This document shows, piece by piece, positions 45,341 to 56,760 of a stretch of 64,000 nt of DNA. Below the pieces are notes generated by a model. It was not told the origin of the DNA, did not search any database, and was given only the letters and a program-made list of their open reading frames with translations. The stretch lies in NCBI GenBank assembly GCA_013285465.1, contig CP053449.1, positions 1-64,000 on the forward strand. The letters run 5' to 3'. The stretch is from Pseudomonadota bacterium. Its GTDB lineage: Bacteria > Pseudomonadota > Alphaproteobacteria > Micavibrionales > CSBR16-224. How positions within the stretch are numbered: position 1 is the first letter of the stretch; every line of letters begins with the position of its first letter. The translations under genes were made by a program, and so were the position numbers.

Positions 45341-45475
45341 TTAAGATGAAAGCCGGACGATGGTCACGACAAACATAATCGCCATATAGGCAATCAATGT
45401 TGCAAGAACAATGTAGTTCTTTTTCTTTTGACGTTCATGTATCTCCGAACGGGTCTGTTTTTCAGCAATCACCAT
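45341..45475 (-). CDS. 44-residue CoxF-like small membrane protein
   Basis: A short gene between ctaB and ctaG. ATG 45475 follows AAAAAAGGAT. The peptide has a charged N-terminus ending ERQKKKN and a single hydrophobic helix (about residues 21-40), then RLSS and a TAA stop at 45341. This size, charge pattern and position match the small CoxF-type proteins found between ctaB and ctaG in alphaproteobacteria, thought to help oxidase assembly. The name is from position and layout, not from a sequence motif. Confidence 0.82.
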   Translation of the reverse strand: MVIAEKQTRSEIHERQKKKNYIVLATLIAYMAIMFVVTIVRLSS

Positions 45476-45492
45476 TTTTTTATCCTTTTTTG

Positions 45493-46410
45493 TCAAAGCG
45501 CACCAATCATCAATGCGGCAAAAAGACCGAACAGGTAGAAGATTGAAAAGGCAAACATTTGCCGTGCCGGTTTGTGATCATCCTCCGTTGCGCGGAAAAC
45601 GCGGATGGCGCAGCGCAGGAACAGCATGTTTAAAATTGCGGCCGTCGCCAGATAAAACAATCCGCCCATATGCAGCAGATAGGGGGCAAGTGCCAGCAGG
45701 CAGACAATCACGGTATAGGCCAGCATCTGGCGTTTGGTCGCACGGCTTCCGGCAATAACGGGCAGCATCGGTACGCCTGCGCGTTTATAGTCGGCGTTGC
45801 GGAAAAGTGCCAGCGCCCAGAAATGCGGCGGTGTCCAGAAAAAGATCAGCGAAAACAGCAGCAGGGATTCGGGCGAAATGCTGCCTGTGACGGCTGCCCA
45901 GCCGATCATCGGGGGGAAAGCACCGGCCGCGCCGCCAATGACAATATTTTGCGGCGTGCGGCGTTTCAGCCAGATCGTATAGACAAACACATAAAACAGC
46001 GAGGCGGCGGCCAGCAGCGCTGCGGCCGTCCAGTTCAAGGCCAGCCCCATCAGCATGACGGAGAGGATGGTCAATACAACGCCAAAGGCCAGCGCATCAT
46101 CCGGCTGCATCCGTCCCTGCGGCAAGGCGCGCTGTTTTGTGCGTTTCATCAGCGCATCAATATCGCGGTCATACCACATATTGATGGCACCTGCCGCGCC
46201 GGAGGCCAGTGCGATACAGAAAACGGCAATCACGGCCAGAAACGGGTGCAGATCTTTTGCCCCCGGTGCCATCAGCATGCCGCAGAATCCGGTAAAGACG
46301 ACAAGCGACATTACCCGCGGCTTCAGAAGACTGATATAGTCTCTGACGCTGGCCTCGGGAAATGCGGGAGAGGTCCCCGCGTATCCGGAATATTTCTGTT
46401 CTATCGACAT
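45493..46410 (-). CDS. ctaB: Protoheme IX farnesyltransferase
   Basis: A 305-residue polytopic enzyme that adds a farnesyl group to heme b, making heme O for the oxidase. The prenyl-diphosphate-binding motif NMWYDRDIDALMKRT and the second Asp-containing loop (NADYKRAGVPMLP) are visible, with about nine membrane helices. It lies between ctaD and the 44-residue gene in the oxidase operon. The heme A synthase CtaA is not in this window. Confidence 0.97.
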   Translation of the reverse strand: MSIEQKYSGYAGTSPAFPEASVRDYISLLKPRVMSLVVFTGFCGMLMAPGAKDLHPFLAVIAVFCIALASGAAGAINMWYDRDIDALMKRTKQRALPQGRMQPDDALAFGVVLTILSVMLMGLALNWTAAALLAAASLFYVFVYTIWLKRRTPQNIVIGGAAGAFPPMIGWAAVTGSISPESLLLFSLIFFWTPPHFWALALFRNADYKRAGVPMLPVIAGSRATKRQMLAYTVIVCLLALAPYLLHMGGLFYLATAAILNMLFLRCAIRVFRATEDDHKPARQMFAFSIFYLFGLFAALMIGAL

Positions 46411-46437
46411 TTTTGCTCTCTTGGCAGAGGCCGCGTT

Positions 46438-48881
<2,444 letters not shown>

Positions 48882-48945
48882 GGGGAGCCTCCTTAATACG
48901 AGAGATTATTCTTTTTATTTCTTATGGTGTCGGATACGCGCTTTT

Positions 48946-48959
48946 TTGACCTAGGTCAA
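48946..48959. promoter_or_regulatory. FNR/FixK-type palindrome upstream of the oxidase operon
   Basis: TTGACCTAGGTCAA is a perfect 14-base palindrome. It fits the FixK-type consensus TTG(A/C)-N8-(T/G)CAA and differs from the classic FNR box TTGAT-N4-ATCAA by the fifth base of each half. It lies 65 bases before ctaC and about 130 before the divergent M32 gene, so it may control either. Regulation by oxygen is an inference. Confidence 0.55.
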
Positions 48960-49088
48960 GCGTATTTTCTGTAAAGAGGGAGGGGATGTCAAGAGTCCTG
49001 TGATGGAAAGAGGGGATATTCACATCCTTGTCTTTGCGGGGTAAATACGTTAATTTTTATCTCCCACCCGAAGAACAGGAGAGAGACA

Positions 49089-50642
49089 ATGGCAGGCAAG
49101 GATTGCGATAGGCTGTTAAAGAAGGTCAATGAGGCGGTTTACCGCCGCGACCGCTTTATTTTTAAGGTGCTGACGGCGGAAAACGCATTGGCTCGGAATT
49201 TTGCCGCCGTCAGTTTCCTGCATAATGAATTATCGCTGCACAGTCTTGTGAATAAGAAACAGCTGAAAAAAGCCGTTGAAAATATGAATGCGGAAACGGA
49301 TCCGGTGCGTCTGGCGCATTTAAAGCGGGTGAAACATTACCAGATACATCAAGGCAGCGGCACAAAGCGTGATCTGGTGCGCCGCGCTTTGGCAATGTCT
49401 TCCACGGAGGGGAAGTGGCGCAAGGCAAAAGCGAAAGGTGACTACGGTATTGTCGCAGGCGCTTTTGACAAGCTGGTGAAAATCAGCCGCGATTTCGGCA
49501 AGAACAAGGCGGGAAAGCTTGGCTTGTCTTCGCCTTATGAAGCCCTGATGGATGAATTTGATCCGGGGCGCGATGTCCGCCATTTTGACAAAATGGTCGC
49601 CGGACTGGAAAGTTTTATCAAGCCGCGTATCGCCGGCTTGCCCCCCGCAGAAGAGACAGCGGAGAAAACAGACCCGCTCTTTGCATTGCCCAAAGATGTG
49701 CAACGCGAATTATGCCGGAAAATTCTGGACCATATGGGGCTGGATATGGACGCGCTGGAATTCCGTGACGGGCCGCATCCGACCTGTTTCGGGGAAAGCG
49801 GGCGCGTGATGATGACGATGTCCTATAAGGAGGATGATTTCACTTATGCGGCGCTGGCTGCCGTGCATGAGGGCGGTCACGCCTTGTACCGTCAACATAC
49901 GCCTGCGGAGTATCTGCAAGGGCCGGCGGCGGAGGTATCCAGCCAATCGACCGATGAATCCATGGCGCTGATTTTTGAAAACGCCTATGGCCACAGCCGC
50001 GGCTTTGCCGAATTTCTGGTGAAGACTCTGAAAGAGGATTTCGGTATCAGCTCTCCCGATCTGACGGCGGACAAGCTGTTCCAGCAATTGCAGAAACAGG
50101 ACATGTCGCTGCTGCGCGGCGCAACGGGGGAAGAGGTTTATCCCCTGCATATTGCACTGCGTTATAATACCGCCCGCGATATGATCGACGGCGGCAGATC
50201 GGCGCAGGATATGCCGGAGAAATGGGCAAAGGAAGAGGACGCGCTGTTTGGCTGCGGGGAAAAAATCACGGAACGCCCGATGCAGGATATTCACTGGTAT
50301 GGCGGTAAAATCGGTTATTTCCCTTGCTATCTGACGGGGACATTAATGGCGGCGCAGATTTTTGAAACCGCGCTGGATGAAAAACCGGAGCTGGAGCAGG
50401 CGATTGCCGATTTCAATACCGCGCCGCTGATTGACTGGCTGAAAGAGAATGTTTACAGCAAAGCGCCGCGCCATACATCGGATGAATTGGTCAAAGAAGT
50501 GACAGGCAAAAAGCTTGATATTGATGCCTTTAAAAACCGCGTTATTAAAAGTGCCGCGGCGAATGGCAATAAAGCGGTGAAAAAATCCGCGCCACAATCA
50601 GCCTTGCGGAAAAAAACAGGAGGAAAGTTTTCTCCTAAATGA
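49089..50642 (+). CDS. Carboxypeptidase Taq-type metallopeptidase (M32)
   Basis: A 517-residue cytoplasmic zinc carboxypeptidase. The zinc motif is HEGGHALYRQ, followed by the Glu ligand in SQSTDESMALIFE and the ending HWYGGKIGYFPCYLTGTLMAAQ. The last about 25 residues are a Lys-rich tail. Ribosome site AGGAGAGAG precedes ATG 49089. It overlaps the TauE-type exporter gene by four bases. Confidence 0.93.
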   Translation: MAGKDCDRLLKKVNEAVYRRDRFIFKVLTAENALARNFAAVSFLHNELSLHSLVNKKQLKKAVENMNAETDPVRLAHLKRVKHYQIHQGSGTKRDLVRRALAMSSTEGKWRKAKAKGDYGIVAGAFDKLVKISRDFGKNKAGKLGLSSPYEALMDEFDPGRDVRHFDKMVAGLESFIKPRIAGLPPAEETAEKTDPLFALPKDVQRELCRKILDHMGLDMDALEFRDGPHPTCFGESGRVMMTMSYKEDDFTYAALAAVHEGGHALYRQHTPAEYLQGPAAEVSSQSTDESMALIFENAYGHSRGFAEFLVKTLKEDFGISSPDLTADKLFQQLQKQDMSLLRGATGEEVYPLHIALRYNTARDMIDGGRSAQDMPEKWAKEEDALFGCGEKITERPMQDIHWYGGKIGYFPCYLTGTLMAAQIFETALDEKPELEQAIADFNTAPLIDWLKENVYSKAPRHTSDELVKEVTGKKLDIDAFKNRVIKSAAANGNKAVKKSAPQSALRKKTGGKFSPK

Positions 50643-51409
50643 TACCGGATATTGCTGCTTTTCCCCATATGCCGCTGGTCGCATTTTTTGGGCTGTTTAT
50701 CGGTTTTTTTGCACCGCTGACCGCCTCGGGAGGGTTTCTGGTTGTGGCGTTTTTGCTGACGCTGGGATTGTCGCCGCAAGCGGCGGTCGCCTGCGCCATG
50801 TTTGCCTCGATCGGCAGCGCCTCCATGACCTTTACACGGCTTAAACGCGACGGCAAGGTGGTGTGGAATTTTCTGCCGCCCCTGATTGCCTTGACGGCTT
50901 TGGGAAATGTCATCGGCTCCTTTGTTGTCGTCAACACGCCCGACAATATTTTAAAGCCGCTGGTCGGTTTTTTGATGGTCTTCGCTGCTTCGATCATTGC
51001 TTTTCAGTCCCGTCTGGGGGTGGAGAGGCAGAAAAGCAGCAAAAAGAAAACCGTGCTGGGGATGGTGCTGTATTTTCTATGCGCGGTTTATGCGGGATTT
51101 TTTGTCGGCGGATCGGGCGTTATGCAGCGCTTTACGTCGCTGACATTTTTTGGTTTTACTGTTATGCAATCGGCGGCGACCGGGGCTCTGCCCTGGGTGA
51201 TTGCGGCATCCGCTTCTTCCGTCGTTTTTTATCTGCACGGATATCTTGATTTCGCCTATGCGCTGCCGCTGCTGGTGACGATGGGAATCGGTGCCTATAT
51301 CGGGGCGCATACCGGTCTGAAACGCGGCGAAGCCTGGGTAAAAGGGGTTTTTGTCGGTGTGACTTACCTGACCGCCTTTTATTTCTTTACGACCGCATTG
51401 TTATTTTAA
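50639..51409 (+). CDS. TauE/SafE-family anion exporter
   Basis: 256 residues with about eight membrane helices in two similar halves, the layout of the TauE/SafE (sulfite or organosulfonate exporter) family. The start MIPDIAAFPHMPLVAFFGLFIGF and the Gly-rich helix GSGVMQRFTSLTFFGFTVMQSAATGALPWVIA are typical (written here in parts: GGSGVMQRFTS and QSAATGALPWVIA). Substrate is unknown. It overlaps the carboxypeptidase gene, which suggests shared translation but no obvious shared function. Confidence 0.88.
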   Translation: MIPDIAAFPHMPLVAFFGLFIGFFAPLTASGGFLVVAFLLTLGLSPQAAVACAMFASIGSASMTFTRLKRDGKVVWNFLPPLIALTALGNVIGSFVVVNTPDNILKPLVGFLMVFAASIIAFQSRLGVERQKSSKKKTVLGMVLYFLCAVYAGFFVGGSGVMQRFTSLTFFGFTVMQSAATGALPWVIAASASSVVFYLHGYLDFAYALPLLVTMGIGAYIGAHTGLKRGEAWVKGVFVGVTYLTAFYFFTTALLF

Positions 51410-51489
51410 TCCCGCCGCGGCTTAACGCTTTGTTAAACCTGTTTCTTTACAATATGATAAATGTATTTATTCCGTAGAGGAGTTATCTT

Positions 51490-51906
51490 ATGACAGAAGA
51501 CGAAAGAGAGTGGGTAAAGGATCTGGAAGGCCAACGCGCTGAAGAGTGTAAGGGTGCAGGACCTGTTTTACAGGGAGAGTTGCGGCAGGACGTGGTTCGC
51601 AGACTTGAAGAAAACAGTTTGACGCCCAAGCAGATCGAAGCATTTTGTGACAGTTTTGATTCACCGGATGTAAAGCCGGGGGCGTGGAATTCGACAAAAG
51701 ACTTCGTAGAAGAAGCATTTGATGCTGCCGGTGTAACAAATAAGGCTTATCTTCAGCGCGTTATAGGAAGCTTCCAAAAACCGACAGAACAGGAAAAAAG
51801 AGATGGTAAAAAGTCGCTGATGGACAGAATTGGTGGCGCCGTAGAGGCGAGGGAGGTTCGGATGAAAACCGTTCCGCAAACACAGAAACCGGGCGCTAGA
51901 ATGTGA
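51490..51906 (+). CDS. Unknown small acidic protein
   Basis: 138 residues, no signal or membrane segment, mostly helical and rich in Glu, Lys and Asp. No family recognised. ATG 51490 follows GAGGAG at a good distance, 80 bases after the exporter gene. Codon use is more AT-rich than in flanking genes. A strong terminator lies about 120 bases downstream, and the space between holds no other gene that I can see. Confidence 0.6.
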   Translation: MTEDEREWVKDLEGQRAEECKGAGPVLQGELRQDVVRRLEENSLTPKQIEAFCDSFDSPDVKPGAWNSTKDFVEEAFDAAGVTNKAYLQRVIGSFQKPTEQEKRDGKKSLMDRIGGAVEAREVRMKTVPQTQKPGARM

Positions 51907-52023
51907 CGAAATTCTACTGTTGCAACATAGTGGGCGATATTTTGTTTGGTAGAGGCATTTATTGAAGAAATAAAAAATTTTTAAAATTACGCCCCTGATA
52001 TATTCGGGTGTATTAAGCTTCCG

Positions 52024-52051
52024 CCGCCGCTTGTTTTGCGGCGGTTTTTTT
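52024..52051 (+). terminator. Rho-independent terminator before the pcm-like gene
   Basis: Perfect arms CCGCCGC and GCGGCGG around TTGTTTT, followed by seven T. It closes the unit that ends with the 138-residue gene. Confidence 0.9.
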
Positions 52052-52118
52052 CGTAGAGTGAAAGCAGGGTTTGTGATAAAACTCCGACATTAAGAAAAAA
52101 CAAAAAGGCGCCAAGCAA

Positions 52119-52790
52119 ATGTCTCTCGCGGTGGATAAATTCAGTACGGCACGCAAAAATATGGTGGATTGCCAGATCCGCCCCAGCAAAGTCACGAATG
52201 AGGCGGTTATCAATGCCTTCGAAACCGTGCCGCGTGAATATTTCGTCCCCTCCTATCTGCAGGGTATTGCCTATATCGACGAGGATATCAAACTGGGCAA
52301 AGCGGGCTGGCTGATGGAGCCGGTGATTCTGGCGCGGCTGCTGCAGGCGGCGGCGATCCGGCAGGATGATGTAGTGCTGGATATCGGCTGCGGCAGCGGT
52401 TATTCCACGGCGGTGCTGGCACAGTTGGCGATGACGGTGATCGGCGTTGACCAGGATGCGGATATGATTGAACAGGCGGATGTGCAGTTGCAAACCATGG
52501 ATGTTTGCAATGCGGCGCTGGTGCATGGCAATCCGCGTGACGGCTATCAGGCGCAGGCGCCTTTTAATGTGATTTTAATTAACGGTTCCGTTCCCGGCGT
52601 GCCGGGGCATATTACCGACCAGCTTGCCGAAGGCGGGCGGCTGGTAACGGTATTGCGCGGACCGGAATACGGCACCGGACAGGCTGTTCTGGTGACAAAG
52701 ACAAAAGCCGTTATCACGACGGAATATCTGTTTGATGCGTCAACCTATCCTGCGCCGGGTTTTGAAGATCAGGCGTTTTTCACCTTTTAG
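52119..52790 (+). CDS. Pcm-family methyltransferase (protein-L-isoaspartate-like)
   Basis: A 223-residue SAM-dependent methyltransferase. It begins with the family N-terminus (FSTARKNMVDCQIRPSKVTNEAVINAFETVPREYFVP, cited here as NMVDCQIRPSKVT and VPREYFVP), then the SAM motif LDIGCGSGYSTAVLAQL and a second motif VIGVDQDADM. Alphaproteobacteria often carry this diverged Pcm paralogue next to tolC. Its substrate may not be isoaspartate, because the signature after the SAM site (NVILINGSVPGVP) differs from true Pcm. It precedes tolC by 29 bases. Confidence 0.9.
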   Translation: MSLAVDKFSTARKNMVDCQIRPSKVTNEAVINAFETVPREYFVPSYLQGIAYIDEDIKLGKAGWLMEPVILARLLQAAAIRQDDVVLDIGCGSGYSTAVLAQLAMTVIGVDQDADMIEQADVQLQTMDVCNAALVHGNPRDGYQAQAPFNVILINGSVPGVPGHITDQLAEGGRLVTVLRGPEYGTGQAVLVTKTKAVITTEYLFDASTYPAPGFEDQAFFTF

Positions 52791-52819
52791 CAGTCCGGCT
52801 CTGAACGGAGGCACGATTC

Positions 52820-54205
52820 TTGCGACCTTTTATAAAAAAGACCCCCCGCGCTTTCATACGGGTTTTAACCGGTGTTGTTGCGCTGCTTGCCCTGACGGGG
52901 ACGGCGGTTTCAACGGCAGCGGCGCAGCAGGCGGTGCAAGAATCGGTGCGGAAAAATGACGGCGGACTTTTTGCCGTGCTGGAACATGTGCATCAGACCC
53001 ATCCGCGTCTGGCGGCGGAACGTGCCGGTCTGGAAAAGGCGGATGCCTATATCCGCGAGCAAAAAGGTGAGCTTTTACCGACCCTGTCCGCGCGGGCAAG
53101 CGCGACCAGCAGTCTGACGGAGCCGGGGGCTTTCGGTTCCCTGAACGGGGAGACGGGAGATGTCGGTTTTGAGCTGTCGCAACCTTTATACCGCGGCGGC
53201 AGCACTATGGCGCGTATCCGCGAAGCGGAGGATTTTTCCGAGGCGCAGAGCGAGCGTTACCGCCGCGTAGAAAATGATGTATTGCTGGAGGCGGTTCAGG
53301 CGCATATTGCGCTGGTGCGCGATGATGAGCATGTCCGGCTGCGGGAAAAAAACATCACCAATCTTGAAAAACATCTGGAATCGGAAAATACGCGTTTTGA
53401 TCTGGGCGCGAATACGGCCACGGATGTTAATCAGGCCAAAGCGCGTCTGGCGGCGGCACGTGCCGAGGCGCAACGCGCGCGCGGTAATCTGGCGGCAAGC
53501 GTGGCGGATTATGTCCGCGTCAGCGGAAGACAGCCGCCGGATATTTCCGGTATTTCCCTGCCGCAGGCGGTGCTGGCCGATCATCTGCCGTCACTGGCAA
53601 CATTGGAAACCGCGCTGGCGGCCGCAGGAAAGATCAGCCCCGATATTCTGGCGGCACAGTTGGAGGAAAGCGCGAACCGGCAGGCGCAGCGCGCGATTAA
53701 GGGGGAATATTATCCTGCCGTCACTTTGACGGGACAGGCGCAGCGCACCTATAAACCCGTTTTTGCGCCGGGAATTGATTATCAGGATCAGTCGCGGATT
53801 GTTCTGGAGGCCAGTATTCCGCTGTATAAAGGCGGGCGTACGACGGCCCGTTTGAATCAGGCGCGGCATGACGGCAATAAATTGCGGATGGAAACGCTGG
53901 ATACGGCGCGTGAAGTAACCCGCCGCGTGACAACGGCCTGGGAAAATCTGCAAGCGGCAAAAGCCGAGGCCGATGCTCGTCAGGTGCAGGTGGATGCCGA
54001 GGCGCTGGCGCTGGACGGTGCGCGTGCGGAATTTACACTGGGCGGGCGTACATCGCTGGATGTGCTGGATGCCGAGCAGGAAAAACTGGATGCCGAGCTG
54101 GCGCTTTTATCTGCGCGCCATGATGTGATTCTGGCCGAATTTGATCTATTGGCGGCGACCGGACAAATGACCTGGGATGTGCTGCACACGGCGCTGCAGC
54201 ATTAA
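52820..54205 (+). CDS. tolC: TolC-family outer membrane channel
   Basis: 461 residues from a TTG start; GGAGG lies eight bases upstream and the frame begins in a basic N-terminus followed by a signal peptide (hydrophobic about 14-33, cleaved near AAAQQA). Two long helical repeats with the TolC pattern are present: LEHVHQTHPRL and the second QAQRAIKGEYYPAVTL, each leading to strand pairs such as FELSQPLYRGG and EASIPLYKGGR. It forms the outer-membrane duct for type I secretion and drug efflux. It lies downstream of a pcm-like gene, the usual alphaproteobacterial order. Confidence 0.93.
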   Translation: MRPFIKKTPRAFIRVLTGVVALLALTGTAVSTAAAQQAVQESVRKNDGGLFAVLEHVHQTHPRLAAERAGLEKADAYIREQKGELLPTLSARASATSSLTEPGAFGSLNGETGDVGFELSQPLYRGGSTMARIREAEDFSEAQSERYRRVENDVLLEAVQAHIALVRDDEHVRLREKNITNLEKHLESENTRFDLGANTATDVNQAKARLAAARAEAQRARGNLAASVADYVRVSGRQPPDISGISLPQAVLADHLPSLATLETALAAAGKISPDILAAQLEESANRQAQRAIKGEYYPAVTLTGQAQRTYKPVFAPGIDYQDQSRIVLEASIPLYKGGRTTARLNQARHDGNKLRMETLDTAREVTRRVTTAWENLQAAKAEADARQVQVDAEALALDGARAEFTLGGRTSLDVLDAEQEKLDAELALLSARHDVILAEFDLLAATGQMTWDVLHTALQH

Positions 54206-54240
54206 AATGCATGACCGGGCTGTTTGGTGGAATAATATTA

Positions 54241-54269
54241 TTGACAGTTTTATGAATCTCTCTTAAAAA
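54241..54269 (+). promoter_or_regulatory. Probable promoter of tRNA-Asp
   Basis: TTGACA at 54241-54246, a 17-base spacer and TAAAAA at 54264-54269. The -35 is perfect and the -10 shares four of six bases. A hairpin (TGCACG...GCCGC-TTT-GCGGC...CGTGCA, 54280-54311) lies between it and the tRNA. Confidence 0.5.
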
Positions 54270-54325
54270 GAGACCCTATGCACGGAAGCCGCTTTGCGGC
54301 GGGACGTGCAAAGCCTAAGAAATGT

Positions 54326-54402
<77 letters not shown>

Positions 54403-54446
54403 TTTCTTTCCCCCCCCCCCATTTGTTTGCAAGGACTGTTAAAGTT

Positions 54447-55049
54447 GTGACGCAAGCACATTATCAACAGCTTTATCAGCCTCTGCAGTTTTTCGCTGAT
54501 CTGCCGCTTTGGATTGCCGCACATAGGGCAAGCGATGACACGCTTTCTTTTGAGGCTTTGCCGCTGGATTTATCTTTTAACGCTTTGCCGAGTCATGCTG
54601 TGCGCGTGTTGCATGACGGGCGGGAAATCTGCATTTATAAATGCAATCTGGCGCAGTTCACGGACGAAGACGGGCGGGATTGTGCTTTGTTTTCTCCGCT
54701 TGTCGTGACATGGCGGGACGGTCATCCGCCAAAAGGGGATATCAGCCGCCGCATCATTGCGCATTGTACGGATTCGGCGCGCGGCTTCTGTTCATCAAAG
54801 CAGGATTCGCCGCAGATGGATGTATTGGTGACCAGCGGAAATTTGACCAAAGAACGGGCGGGTTTGCCGTTTTTTACCGCGCTGGGCTGGGAGATTATTA
54901 CGGAAGACACGGCGCAGCGGCAAATCTATCAGATGATTATAAAATCACTGGAAAAGGCGGCTGCGGCATTTTTGGAAGAAGATGACAGGCCGGTGTCTTT
55001 TGCCGTGATGACATTGCCGCCCGTTACGGAACAGGACCGGCACAGCTGA
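54447..55049 (+). CDS. Unknown cytoplasmic protein after tRNA-Asp
   Basis: About 200 residues from GTG 54447; an in-frame TTG at 54423 is an alternative and AAGGA lies between them. No ATG stands near the start. No signal or membrane segment. Two Cys-containing stretches (REICIYKCNLAQF, IIAHCTDSARGFC) and an acidic helical end (EKAAAAFLEEDD) are visible. I recognise no family. An eleven-base C run lies directly upstream, so expression could depend on its length. Confidence 0.6.
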   Translation: MTQAHYQQLYQPLQFFADLPLWIAAHRASDDTLSFEALPLDLSFNALPSHAVRVLHDGREICIYKCNLAQFTDEDGRDCALFSPLVVTWRDGHPPKGDISRRIIAHCTDSARGFCSSKQDSPQMDVLVTSGNLTKERAGLPFFTALGWEIITEDTAQRQIYQMIIKSLEKAAAAFLEEDDRPVSFAVMTLPPVTEQDRHS

Positions 55050-55064
55050 AAGATGCCTGCCGGC

Positions 55065-55691
55065 TTAAAATTCATCCGGTTTTGATGGCACATTACTGCG
55101 TGATTGCACATTTTGCGCCTCCTGCACGGCGCGGCGGAAATCAATCGGTGAATCAATCGGCGGCAGCAGGACTTCCCCGACCCCCATTCCGCGCACGACC
55201 ACGCGGCCATAGCCGAACATCCTGCCGATAATCCCCTGACTGACCGTCACGCCCTCAATCCGGTCGATACTCAGCTCACCGACATGGCGGGCAATCAATC
55301 CGCGCTTATAGACAAGACGGTCAGTGGTGATGGCGATTTCCGTTGTCGCTTTCACAATCATCATGCTGGCGAAAATAAACAGACCCATAATGAAAAAGCC
55401 CATCACCATAAAGCGGACAGCGGGGTGCAGACCCCAGAGAATTTTGAGATAGCCGCCCTGCTGGTCAAGAATGAATTTTTTCGCATTTTCAAACTGTTCG
55501 GGAGGCAGGCTGGGGAATTGCGCTTTGATCTGCTGGCTGATTTCCCACCAGATGGCGCCATAGGCGAGCGCAAAGCCCGCACTGATTCCCATCAAAATCC
55601 AGATAACGGCATTGACGGTGTACATCCAGTGGAATCTTGCGCCCATCAGGATTTCTTCATTTGGTCCTAAAGATTGTTGTACGTAAAGCAT
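55065..55691 (-). CDS. Bacterial PH (bPH2)-domain membrane protein
   Basis: 208 residues. Two membrane helices at about 27-48 and 88-110 bracket an exposed segment. The C-terminal half is a YdbS/YdbT-type bacterial PH domain (TTDRLVYKRGLIARHVGELSIDRIEGVTV, cited as TTDRLVYKRGLIA and IDRIEGVTV), then GYGRVVVRGMG. Its function is unknown; E. coli relatives are linked to envelope stress. It is convergent with an unknown gene and lies upstream of accD, which has the same orientation. Confidence 0.88.
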   Translation of the reverse strand: MLYVQQSLGPNEEILMGARFHWMYTVNAVIWILMGISAGFALAYGAIWWEISQQIKAQFPSLPPEQFENAKKFILDQQGGYLKILWGLHPAVRFMVMGFFIMGLFIFASMMIVKATTEIAITTDRLVYKRGLIARHVGELSIDRIEGVTVSQGIIGRMFGYGRVVVRGMGVGEVLLPPIDSPIDFRRAVQEAQNVQSRSNVPSKPDEF

Positions 55692-55808
55692 GCGGCACTT
55701 ACCTTGAAAGAGATATCCAAAACGCTGATGTTATTTTGGCATGATGTGACAGAAAATGCACAGAAAAAATATCTGCGCACCCTGTCAGTCTACATTTTTT
55801 CGGCAGGC

Positions 55809-56711
55809 TTAGGAAGATTTCTTTCCGTTACCGTTTTTCTTGCCGTTTTTGGGCTCTGCGGCTTTTTGCGGCATCAGGATGGAGAGAATAATGCCGATTT
55901 CCCGTGCCAGATGCGTGCGGGAAACAACGCGGTCCACCATACCGTGTTCCAGAAGATATTCTGCGGTCTGGAAACCGTCGGGCAGTTCTTCGCGGATGGT
56001 TTCCTGAATGACGCGGCGGCCGGCAAAGCCGATCATCGCGCCGGGCTCGGCAAGGTGGATGTCACCCAGCATGGCAAAAGATGCGGAAACGCCGCCGGTT
56101 GTCGGATCGGTCAGCAGCACCAGATAAGGCAGGCCGGCATCTTTAACCTTTTCAACAGCAATCACGCTGCGCGGCATTTGCATCAGTGACAGCATGCCCT
56201 CCTGCATACGGGCGCCTCCCGATGCGGGAATGGCGATCAGGGCGGCCTTGCTTTCCACGGCGATTTCGGCGGCGCGGAGAAGGCCGTTACCGACGGCGGC
56301 CCCCATTGACCCGCCCATAAAGTCAAAATTAAAGGCGGCAATCACAACGGCATTGCCGCCGATTGTGCCTTTGGCGACAATGATGGCGTCCTGCCGTCCC
56401 GTTTTATGACGGGAGTCTTTCAGGCGGTCGCGGTAACGTTTGCGGTCGCGGAATTTTAACGGATCATCGCGTTCGTGCTTTAGCTCGATTTCGCTGTATT
56501 TGCCGTTATCGAACAGCAGGTTCAGACGCGCTGCGACGGAAATTTTCATGTGATGATTGCAGGACGGGCAGACATTCATATTGTCTTCCAGCTCGCGCTG
56601 GAACAGCATGCCCTCGCAAGACGGGCATTTTGTCCATAGATTATCAGGCACCTCTTTCTTGGTGACAAGGGCGCGAATTTTCGGACGAACGTAATTGGTA
56701 AGCCAGCTCAT
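55809..56711 (-). CDS. accD: Acetyl-CoA carboxylase carboxyltransferase subunit beta
   Basis: 300 residues. The N-terminal zinc ribbon has CPSCEGMLF and CPSCNHHMK (four Cys), and the crotonase-like catalytic domain contains GGARMQEGMLSLMQM and PTTGGVSASFAMLGD. It transfers the carboxyl group from biotin to acetyl-CoA to make malonyl-CoA, with AccA. The C-terminal basic tail of about 20 residues is common. pyrF lies upstream on the same strand, separated by 49 bases. Confidence 0.97.
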   Translation of the reverse strand: MSWLTNYVRPKIRALVTKKEVPDNLWTKCPSCEGMLFQRELEDNMNVCPSCNHHMKISVAARLNLLFDNGKYSEIELKHERDDPLKFRDRKRYRDRLKDSRHKTGRQDAIIVAKGTIGGNAVVIAAFNFDFMGGSMGAAVGNGLLRAAEIAVESKAALIAIPASGGARMQEGMLSLMQMPRSVIAVEKVKDAGLPYLVLLTDPTTGGVSASFAMLGDIHLAEPGAMIGFAGRRVIQETIREELPDGFQTAEYLLEHGMVDRVVSRTHLAREIGIILSILMPQKAAEPKNGKKNGNGKKSS

Positions 56712-56760
56712 GCTTTTATCCTGTGTTATTTTGCTGAAAAACCCGTGCGGAGTGTAGCGG

